Source: an uncultured Bilophila sp. (GTDB taxonomy: Bacteria > Desulfobacterota > Desulfovibrionia > Desulfovibrionales > Desulfovibrionaceae). From it: a stretch of 6,657 nt of DNA. The position numbers and the translations under genes are program-made. This document shows, one piece after another, positions 1 through 4,903 of this stretch. Numbering within the stretch: position 1 is the stretch's first letter; each line of letters begins with the position of its first letter. Where the stretch lies: contig CAUHBW010000218.1 in the NCBI GenBank assembly GCA_959604115.1, positions 1 through 6,657 of the forward strand, written 5' to 3'. The notes beneath the pieces were generated by a model, which saw only the letters and a program-made list of their open reading frames with translations, was not told the DNA's origin and made no database searches.

Positions 1-116
1 TCTCCAGAAAGTTTCCCCTTCCCCTCCCCAAACCCCACCCCATCCTCTTCAAAGATTTTCGTAAGGGTCAACGGAAGGTCGGGAGACGCGGAAGTTCCGT
101 TTCGGAGGCGTTTGTC
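1..116 (+). repeat. Dispersed hairpin element copy R1 (type A tail, left-truncated by window edge)
   Basis: Only the loop (TCCA) and right arm of the hairpin are visible, because the left arm lies before the window. The right arm leads into C-tracts of four (15-18, 21-24, 26-29, 33-36, 38-41). These are followed by a block at 50-69 that matches 3531-3550 in copy R3 at 19 of 20 positions, and a second block at 99-116 (GTTTCGGAGGCGTTTGTC) that matches R3 at 3580-3597 with one difference. Both copies have the same 49-nt offset between the two blocks, so they align without net gaps. I call this the type A tail. Short reading frames crossing it are repeat translations, not genes. Confidence 0.75.
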
Positions 117-320
117 CCCCGACGGTGCGGAAAAGATGCTGTGCAAGCGTTTGGGAATGATGGAGTGCCCACGTGCCGCTCGGCGACGGGGAAAGGATTG
201 CGGCGGGAGGTAAAGGCGGGCGGCTTGCGCGGCTGCCTCTTGGCATTCTCCTCCCGGTGACTACATAAGAAAGACAAGACGTTTTTAGGCTTGCTCGATT
301 TCTTCACCGGCTCAAACCAT
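117..320. other. Intergenic stretch with no recognisable gene
   Basis: Together with repeats R1 and R2 this makes a 461-bp gene-free region at the left edge. A 95-codon minus-strand reading frame (68-355) crosses it, but it begins inside the R2 tail, ends inside the R1 tail, and resembles no family I know. The stretch around 255-300 is more AT-rich than its surroundings and might hold promoter elements for the downstream helicase. The best sigma-70-like pair I see (TTGGCA at 240-245, TACATA at 262-267) has a poor -10 box and lies almost 200 bp from the start codon. Confidence 0.5.
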
Positions 321-436
321 TCGGGAAAACTTCCGAACAGGGATTTGATAAACACAAAAGTCTTTGGAAAGGGAGGGATGGGGTTTGGGGAAGGGAGGGA
401 AAGCTTTTCTTCAGAAAAGTTTTCCCTCCCTTCCCC
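321..436 (-). repeat. Dispersed hairpin element copy R2 (type B tail, inverted)
   Basis: The hairpin arms are 387-409 and 414-436 around a TTCA loop (410-413). That gives 23 paired positions with a single G-T wobble (403/420). Read on the minus strand, the stem is followed by a C-rich block and a CAAAGACTTT block shared with R1 and R3. It then continues as the type B tail, whose 20-mer at 333-352 matches 4748-4767 of copy R4 at 19 of 20 positions, and a further partial match runs to 321. The stem ends 25 nt before the helicase start codon, so it would lie in that gene's leader if transcription begins upstream. No T-tract follows on either strand, so it is not a classical intrinsic terminator. 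Confidence 0.8.
371..399 (+). other. Potential G-quadruplex motif upstream of the helicase gene
   Basis: Six runs of three or four G occur in 29 nt (371-373, 375-377, 380-383, 387-390, 393-395, 397-399), separated by 1-3 nt. This meets the usual four-run G-quadruplex pattern on the helicase sense strand. The last three runs also form the left arm of the R2 hairpin, so quadruplex and hairpin would be mutually exclusive. Whether either forms in the cell is unknown. Confidence 0.45.
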
Positions 437-461
437 AATACCTCCGTAACCCGGTCATTTT

Positions 462-3446
462 ATGCAAGACACCGTAGCGGATTATATACGGGCGCTGCTG
501 GCGTCCGAGCGGTTCGCGCGGCAGGTGACGCACCATCGGGTGCTGCCCGCGCGCGAGGCCCGCTATGGCGAAACGCGCCGCCCGTGGCCCCGGGCCATCG
601 CGGAGGTGTTGCGCGAACGGGGCATCGCCTCGCTGTACGGCCATCAGGCCCTGACGGCGGACACCATCCGCGCCGGACGCGACGTGGTCGTCGCCACGCC
701 CACGGCCAGCGGCAAGACGCTCTGCTACAGCCTGCCGATACTGGAAAAGTGCTTGCAGAACCCGGACAGCCGGGCGCTGATGCTGTTCCCGCTCAAGGCG
801 TTGGCGCAGGACCAGCTCGCCGCGTTCGGGGAACTGACGGCGCATTGGCCCGAAGCCGCAAGGCCGTCCATAGCCATCTACGATGGCGACACCACCGACC
901 ATTTCCGCCGCAAAATCCGCAAGAACCCGCCCAACGTCCTGATCACCAACCCCGAAATGCTGCATCTGGCGATTCTGCCGTACCATCAGCAGTGGACCAC
1001 GTTCCTCGCCTCGCTCTCGCTCGTGGTCGTGGACGAGGCGCACACCTACCGGGGCGTCCTCGGGTCGCACATCAGCCAGTTGTTCCGCCGTCTGAACCGC
1101 GTGTGCGCCCGCTACGCCGTCCGCCCGAATTTCGTGTTCTGCACCGCCACCGTCGGCAATCCCGAGGAACTCGCGGGCAACCTGCTGGGCAGAGAGGCGG
1201 AGACGCGGACCGGACCGCGGGATTCCGGGACGGGGGAGGCGTCGGGGGAAAACCTTCCCGCAATTCCCGTCGTCCGCGATTCGGGCGCGCCCACGGGCAA
1301 GCGGCATATGGTGTTCATCGATCCGGAAGACAGCCCGTCCACGACCGCCATCGCCCTGCTCAAGGCGGCATTGGCGCGGGGGTTGCGGACCATCGTGTAC
1401 TGCCGTTCGCGGCGCATGACCGAACTCATCGCTCTGTGGGCGGCGGACAAGGCCGGGAGCTACGCGGGCCGCATCAGCGCGTATCGGGCGGGTTTTCTGC
1501 CCGAGGAGCGGCGCGAGATCGAAGCCCGTATGAGCGACGGGCAACTGCTCGCCGTGGTCACCACCAGCGCGCTGGAACTGGGGATCGATATCGGCAACCT
1601 CGACGTGTGCATCCTCGTGGGCTACCCCGGCACGGTCATTTCGACGTTGCAGCGCGGGGGGCGCGTGGGCCGGTCCGGGCAGGAATCCGCCGTGCTGCTC
1701 GTGGCGGGCGAAGACGCGCTGGATCAGTATTTCATCCACAAGCCCGAGGCGTTTTTCGAGCGCGAGCCCGAGCGGGCGGTCGTCAATCCCGACAACGACG
1801 TCATCGTCAAGCGGCACCTCGAATGCGCGGCGGCGGAACTGCCGCTGGCCTGCGACGATCCGTGGCTGCGCGGGCCGGGCGCACGGGCGGTGTTGCGCGA
1901 GCTGGAACGGGAAGGGCTGCTTCTCAAGTCGGCGGACGGCAGGGAGTGGATCGCGGCCCGCAAGCGTCCGCAGCGGCATGTGGATTTGCGGGGCTGCGGT
2001 GCGTCGTGCACCATCGTGGACGCCGAAGGCAAGCCCATCGGCAGCGTGGACGGGCATCAGGCCTACAAGGAAACGCATCCCGGCGCGGTGTACCTGCACC
2101 GGGGCAAGACCTACGTGGTCAAAAGCCTCGACATGGCGGAACGCCTTGTCCGGTGCGAAGTCCCGGAACAGCGCGTCAACTGGCACACGCGGGTCAGGAG
2201 CCACAAGGAAACCGCCGTCATCGAGGTGAAGCGCACGGGCACGGCGTTCGGTTCGCCCGTCGCCTTCGGTCGGCTTCGGGTCACGGAAACCATCACCGGC
2301 TACGAGCAGCGCAGCGTTTCCGACAACCGGCTGATCTGCGTCGTGCCGCTGGATTTGCCGCCGCTGGTGTTTGAAACCGAGGGTCTGTGGTTCTGCGTGC
2401 CGGACGGTCCGCGCCGGGAGACGGAGGACAACCTCATGCACTTCATGGGCTCCATCCACGCGCTGGAGCACGCGAGCATCGGGCTCATGCCGTTGATGGT
2501 CATGGCGGACCGCAACGATTTCGGGGGCATTTCCACGCCCATGCACGCCCAGCTCGGCATGCCCGCCGTATTCGTGTACGACGGCCTGCCCGGCGGCGCG
2601 GGGCTGTGCCGGTCGGCGTTTCCACGTCTTGCGGAACTGTTCGCGGCGGTGCGCGACCTGTTGCGGCGTTGCCCCTGCGAGCTGGGGTGTCCGTCCTGCG
2701 TGCATTCCCCGAAATGCGGTTCGGGCAACCGGCCCATCGACAAGGCCGGGGCGTTGTTTTTGCTGGAACGGCTCATCGCGGCTCCGACCCCGGAAGGGGA
2801 CATGCTCGTCAGCGGCCTTGAATCCGAAACGCGGGAGAAGGAAACGATGGCGGTGGAGGTGATGGCGGCGGAACCTGTGGATATGCCCGAAGCGCGCGTG
2901 CCCGCACCGCTTCCGGGCCGCTACATGGTGCTGGACGTGGAGACGCGGCGTTCGGCCGCCGAGGTGGGCGGCTGGAACCGTGCGGACCGCATGGGCGTCA
3001 GCGTGGCCGTGCTGTACGATTCGCAGGGCGATGTTTTTATCGAGTACGAACAGGATGCGCTTCCCGCTCTGTTCGCCCGTCTCAGGGATGCCGATCTGGT
3101 GATCGGGTTCAATTCCTCCCGGTTCGACTATGCGGTGTTGCAGCCGTTCGCGGGGTATGATCTGCGTTCCCTGCCCACGCTGGACATGCTGGTGGAGGTC
3201 AAGAAGCGGCTTTCCTATCGTGTGTCGCTGGACAATCTGGCTCGGGCCACTCTGAACGCCCCCAAGAGCGCGGACGGCCTGCAAGCCCTGCAATGGTGGA
3301 AGGAGGGCAACCTCTCCGCCATTGCCGAGTATTGCCGGAAGGATGTCGAGATCACCCGCGACGTTTACCTTTTTGGGCATCGGGAGGGCTATCTCCTCTT
3401 CACCAACAAGGCCGGGCAGGCTGTGCGGATTGCGGTGGAGTGGTAG
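462..3446 (+). CDS. YprA/MrfA-type DEAH helicase with MZB domain, fused to DEDDy exonuclease domain
   Basis: A 994-residue ATP-dependent superfamily 2 helicase, probably a cytoplasmic DNA-repair enzyme. The first RecA domain has the P-loop ATPTASGKT (78-86), FPLKALAQDQ (109-118), TNPEMLH (162-168), DEAH (191-194) and TAT (228-230). The second has TTSALELGIDIG (367-378) and QRGGRVGRSG (397-406). The MZB (DUF1998) region (about 660-755) ends in the zinc motif C739-x3-C743-x2-C746-x5-C752. After a linker (about 775-818) comes an RNase H-fold exonuclease domain with all DEDDy residues: D825, E827, D889, Y957 and D961. In B. subtilis the related helicase MrfA (YprA) and nuclease MrfB (YprB) are separate proteins of mitomycin-lesion repair, so unwinding coupled to strand removal is inferred. 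The start is chosen because the N-terminus from residue 5 (DYI.ALLASERFA..VTHHRVLP) matches the family. No clear Shine-Dalgarno precedes it. Residues 245-275 look like an added linker. Confidence 0.93.
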   Translation: MQDTVADYIRALLASERFARQVTHHRVLPAREARYGETRRPWPRAIAEVLRERGIASLYGHQALTADTIRAGRDVVVATPTASGKTLCYSLPILEKCLQNPDSRALMLFPLKALAQDQLAAFGELTAHWPEAARPSIAIYDGDTTDHFRRKIRKNPPNVLITNPEMLHLAILPYHQQWTTFLASLSLVVVDEAHTYRGVLGSHISQLFRRLNRVCARYAVRPNFVFCTATVGNPEELAGNLLGREAETRTGPRDSGTGEASGENLPAIPVVRDSGAPTGKRHMVFIDPEDSPSTTAIALLKAALARGLRTIVYCRSRRMTELIALWAADKAGSYAGRISAYRAGFLPEERREIEARMSDGQLLAVVTTSALELGIDIGNLDVCILVGYPGTVISTLQRGGRVGRSGQESAVLLVAGEDALDQYFIHKPEAFFEREPERAVVNPDNDVIVKRHLECAAAELPLACDDPWLRGPGARAVLRELEREGLLLKSADGREWIAARKRPQRHVDLRGCGASCTIVDAEGKPIGSVDGHQAYKETHPGAVYLHRGKTYVVKSLDMAERLVRCEVPEQRVNWHTRVRSHKETAVIEVKRTGTAFGSPVAFGRLRVTETITGYEQRSVSDNRLICVVPLDLPPLVFETEGLWFCVPDGPRRETEDNLMHFMGSIHALEHASIGLMPLMVMADRNDFGGISTPMHAQLGMPAVFVYDGLPGGAGLCRSAFPRLAELFAAVRDLLRRCPCELGCPSCVHSPKCGSGNRPIDKAGALFLLERLIAAPTPEGDMLVSGLESETREKETMAVEVMAAEPVDMPEARVPAPLPGRYMVLDVETRRSAAEVGGWNRADRMGVSVAVLYDSQGDVFIEYEQDALPALFARLRDADLVIGFNSSRFDYAVLQPFAGYDLRSLPTLDMLVEVKKRLSYRVSLDNLARATLNAPKSADGLQALQWWKEGNLSAIAEYCRKDVEITRDVYLFGHREGYLLFTNKAGQAVRIAVEW

Positions 3447-3458
3447 GGAAAAGGAAGA

Positions 3459-3514
3459 TTTTGGGGAAGGGAGGGGAACTTTTCTTCAGAAAAGTTCCCC
3501 TCCCTTCCCCAAAA
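3459..3514. terminator. Perfect 26-bp hairpin between convergent genes (head of repeat R3)
   Basis: The arms 3459-3484 and 3489-3514 are exact reverse complements around a TTCA loop (3485-3488). The hairpin begins 12 nt after the helicase stop codon and lies between genes that converge from both sides, so it is well placed to end transcription in either direction. Neither strand has a U-tract after the stem, so it would not be a textbook intrinsic terminator. Protection of the 3' end of the mRNA is an alternative role. The terminator function is inferred from position; the stem itself is directly seen. Confidence 0.6.
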
Positions 3515-3597
3515 CCCATCCCTCCCCTTCCAAAGACTTTCGTAAGGGTCGATGAAAGGCGGGAGAGGCTTGCCGGCCTGTTTCGGAGGCGTTCGTC
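3459..3597 (+). repeat. Dispersed hairpin element copy R3 (complete head plus type A tail)
   Basis: This is the most complete type A copy in the window. It comprises the 26-bp hairpin, a C-run block (3497-3527), the CAAAGACTTT block with its extension to 3550, and the distal block 3580-3597. It matches R1 in order and spacing. The C-runs make the minus strand a potential G-quadruplex former. The 137 bp between this copy and position 3735 hold nothing I can assign apart from a weak 5-bp hairpin at 3645-3657 (CCGGT, GTG, ACCGG). Confidence 0.75.
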
Positions 3598-3734
3598 TTC
3601 CGGGGGATAACAGAGGGGAGGGGCGCCTTTTTTGTCGTATCGGGCCGGTGTGACCGGACGACGTTGGAAGCGGGCGGAAGGTTCGGCAAAAGCGGTGCGT
3701 TTCCCGTTTCCCGTCTTGAGGCGATGGGTGCGGG

Positions 3735-3866
3735 CTAGTCGTCTCGCCGCTCGTTCCGTTCCGTGGAATGGGCGTCCTGTTCGCCGGACTTCGGGGAAGC
3801 CGGTTCGTCGTTTTTGTCAGGCTTGCTGTCGGGCGTCCTCTGACCGAGGGCGTGGGCGTCGGGGCA
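3735..3866 (-). other. In-frame continuation of the small membrane protein past its TGA (possible selenoprotein C-terminus or pseudogene remainder)
   Basis: Forty-three sense codons follow the TGA (3867-3869) in the same frame before TAG. By my hand count the GC content is about 70%, 51% and 79% at codon positions 1, 2 and 3, the order expected for a real reading frame in a high-GC genome. The encoded tail starts C-P-D-A-H and then becomes charged and disordered-looking (rich in D, E, K, P, S and R), as expected for a cytoplasmic tail after a membrane anchor. Explanations are Sec insertion at the TGA, a recent nonsense mutation or sequencing error, or chance. The ordinary genes here also end in TGA (spsF-like and the fusion), so TGA is a normal stop in this organism. 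Confidence 0.4.
3834..3852 (-). promoter_or_regulatory. Candidate bacterial SECIS-like hairpin downstream of the in-frame TGA
   Basis: On the minus strand, CCTC (3846-3849) pairs with GAGG (3837-3840) around the five-base loop GGTCA. Two further base pairs lie beyond a one-by-one mismatch. The first loop G lies 22 nt after the TGA. In E. coli fdhF the SECIS loop also carries GGUC, about 19 nt after its UGA. The match in spacing and loop is suggestive, but short GC-rich stems are common in such DNA, and I see no bulged U like the one SelB contacts in E. coli. Confidence 0.25.
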
Positions 3867-3962
3867 TCATCCGGGGACGGAGCGGCGGTTTTTGCCGATC
3901 ATCCATTTGAAGCCCCACGCGATCCATGCGACGAGCAGGATGACGAACAGGACGCTTTTCAC
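3867..3962 (-). CDS. Small single-pass membrane protein frame, ending at (or reading through) a TGA
   Basis: This frame has 31 codons from a GTG start whose last two bases are the first two of the spsF-like gene's TGA stop (a GTGA overlap). That arrangement suggests translational coupling. A run of four G's eight bases before the GTG could act as a weak ribosome site. After an initial M-K the product is one hydrophobic helix rich in V, L, I and W (about residues 3-22), followed by a basic GKNRR segment. This suggests the C-terminal side faces the cytoplasm. I do not recognise a family. The same frame stays open after the TGA for 43 more codons to a TAG at 3735-3737, and codon use there still looks coding. 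The true product may therefore be a 75-residue protein with a recoded or mutated TGA at residue 32. On its own, a 31-residue peptide with one membrane helix could be spurious. Confidence 0.45.
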   Translation of the reverse strand: MKSVLFVILLVAWIAWGFKWMIGKNRRSVPG

Positions 3963-4645
3963 AGGAACAGCCCCATGATTTCCTTCGGCGTGATGTCCGG
4001 TCGGATGTTGCGCAGCGCCAGATTGATGAAGTCGTCGGCGGTGTCCATGTCCAGCTTGAGTTCGGGGTGGTGCAGTTCCGGATCGAGCGGATCGAAGGTG
4101 CGGATTCGGAACAGGTCCGGGTTGTCCACGATATAGGAAAGACAATGCTCTCGGTGGGCTGGCAGGGTGGCCTCGTTCATGGCCTTGGTGAACAGCTCGA
4201 AGGACACGATTTCCGCACCGAGGCCGTCGGGGTAGAGGTTGTTTTTGGGGATGTGGTTGTAGGCGTAGTCGCAGGTTCCGGCGGCGTGTTCGCGCTGGTA
4301 GAAGCGGATCAGGTTGTCGATTTCGCCGCCCCAGATCAGCGGGTTGTCGGCGCACACGCGGACTACGAGATCGGCCCCGTGCGCGGCGGCGGCCCCGTGC
4401 ATGCGCGAGAGCACGTCCTGTTCCGAGCCCCGGAAGGTGTTCACGCCCTGCGCCCGCAGGTGGCGGTCAAGCACCTCGTCGCGCCGGGTATCCGGCAGGG
4501 CGACGACCAGATCGTCGGCGAGCTCCGAGCGGGCGCAGCGGCTCACCACCCAATCGATGACGGGCTGTCCGTGCAGGTTCAGCAGGGTCTTGCAGGGCAG
4601 GCGGCTCGATCCCAGCCGGGCCTGAATCACGATCACTGTTTTCAT
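3959..4645 (-). CDS. spsF: SpsF-like cytidylyltransferase-family protein (surface polysaccharide / sugar nucleotide synthesis)
   Basis: A 228-residue protein of the SpsF / CMP-KDO-synthetase-like nucleotidyltransferase family. These are cytoplasmic enzymes expected to join CTP to an acidic sugar, although substrates of SpsF-type members are mostly unknown. Visible motifs are the nucleotide-binding IQARLGSSRLPCKTL (7-21), FRGSEQDVL (71-79), RVCADNPLI (96-104), YPDGLGAEI (138-146), HREH (164-167) and LDMDTADDF (198-206). The usual PGK of the first motif reads PCK here (C18). The start at 4645 is preferred over the longer frame opening at 4849, because the family begins at this M-K-x-V-x-I-I-Q-like motif and AAAGGA lies seven bases upstream. 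The extra 68 codons run through repeat R4. The gene lies downstream of the cytidylyltransferase/PseG-like fusion on the same strand and overlaps the small membrane frame by four bases. Confidence 0.9.
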   Translation of the reverse strand: MKTVIVIQARLGSSRLPCKTLLNLHGQPVIDWVVSRCARSELADDLVVALPDTRRDEVLDRHLRAQGVNTFRGSEQDVLSRMHGAAAAHGADLVVRVCADNPLIWGGEIDNLIRFYQREHAAGTCDYAYNHIPKNNLYPDGLGAEIVSFELFTKAMNEATLPAHREHCLSYIVDNPDLFRIRTFDPLDPELHHPELKLDMDTADDFINLALRNIRPDITPKEIMGLFL

Positions 4646-4652
4646 GGCGATG

Positions 4653-4658
4653 TCCTTT
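4653..4658 (-). promoter_or_regulatory. Ribosome binding site of the spsF-like gene
   Basis: AAAGGA on the minus strand lies seven bases before the ATG at 4645. It decides between this start and the in-frame ATG at 4849, which would add a repeat-derived N-terminus. Confidence 0.7.
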
Positions 4659-4679
4659 GAGGGAGAGAGAAGAGGAATC

Positions 4680-4779
4680 GGGGGAGGGAAACCTTTCTTC
4701 AGAAAGGTTCCCCTCCTCCGTACCCCTCCCTTCCCAAGGCTTTTGACTTTATCGAATCCCTGTTCGGGAGTGTTTCCGA
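4680..4779 (+). repeat. Dispersed hairpin element copy R4 (type B tail)
   Basis: The hairpin arms are 4680-4697 and 4702-4719 around TTCA. They form 18 paired positions with one mismatch (4689/4710) and one G-T wobble (4682/4717). A C-rich block and a degenerate CAAGGCTTTT block follow, then the type B tail, whose 20-mer 4748-4767 matches R2 (333-352 on the opposite strand) at 19 of 20 positions. The match continues more loosely to 4779. The element fills much of the 258-bp gap between the two minus-strand sugar genes and may modulate or end transcription between them. Confidence 0.75.
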
Positions 4780-4807
4780 TCGTTGACGGCTGTCTGGAAC
4801 GCGACGG

Positions 4808-4828
4808 GATACGTTCTTTTTCCGTATC
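4808..4828. repeat. Small inverted repeat GATACG / CGTATC in the gap between the sugar genes
   Basis: GATACG (4808-4813) and CGTATC (4823-4828) are perfect inverted arms around nine bases, and a second CGTATC lies at 4839-4844. It could be a weak hairpin or a protein-binding site about 80 bp after the fusion gene's stop. I find no matching second site elsewhere in the window. Confidence 0.25.
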
Positions 4829-4903
4829 AGCCGGGAGACGTATCATCAATGGCGTGAGAGTTCGGCCGCCCCGCCGCCGTTCGTTTCTCCCTCCCCGACG
4901 TTC

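Noticed and set aside
240..267. Sigma-70-like promoter (TTGGCA, 16 bp, TACATA) for the helicase
   Set aside because: The -10 box matches the consensus at only three of six positions, and it lies nearly 200 bp from the start codon.
68..355. A 95-codon minus-strand frame in the left intergenic region
   Set aside because: It starts in the type B repeat tail and ends in the type A tail. There is no family resemblance, and similar peptides arise from the other repeat copies.
411..3380. A 989-codon open frame antisense to the helicase gene
   Set aside because: It is a by-product of high GC at third codon positions. The product is rich in R, H, G and P, has no family motifs, and its last codons run into the R2 hairpin. 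The sense strand carries every helicase and exonuclease motif.
3813..3867. A 17-codon frame starting with ATG in the ATGATG overlapping the small membrane gene's TGA
   Set aside because: The product is mostly arginine and proline with no other support. The in-frame continuation past the TGA has a better coding pattern.
3486..3910. Several short frames on both strands in and after repeat R3
   Set aside because: Those over 3459-3597 are translations of the dispersed repeat, and the plus-strand ones (3632-3910, 3768-4136) run antisense to the small membrane frame and the spsF-like gene. None has a convincing start signal.
4646..4849. Upstream extension of the spsF-like gene by 68 codons
   Set aside because: The extension translates repeat R4, while a good ribosome site and the family's normal N-terminus both support the ATG at 4645.
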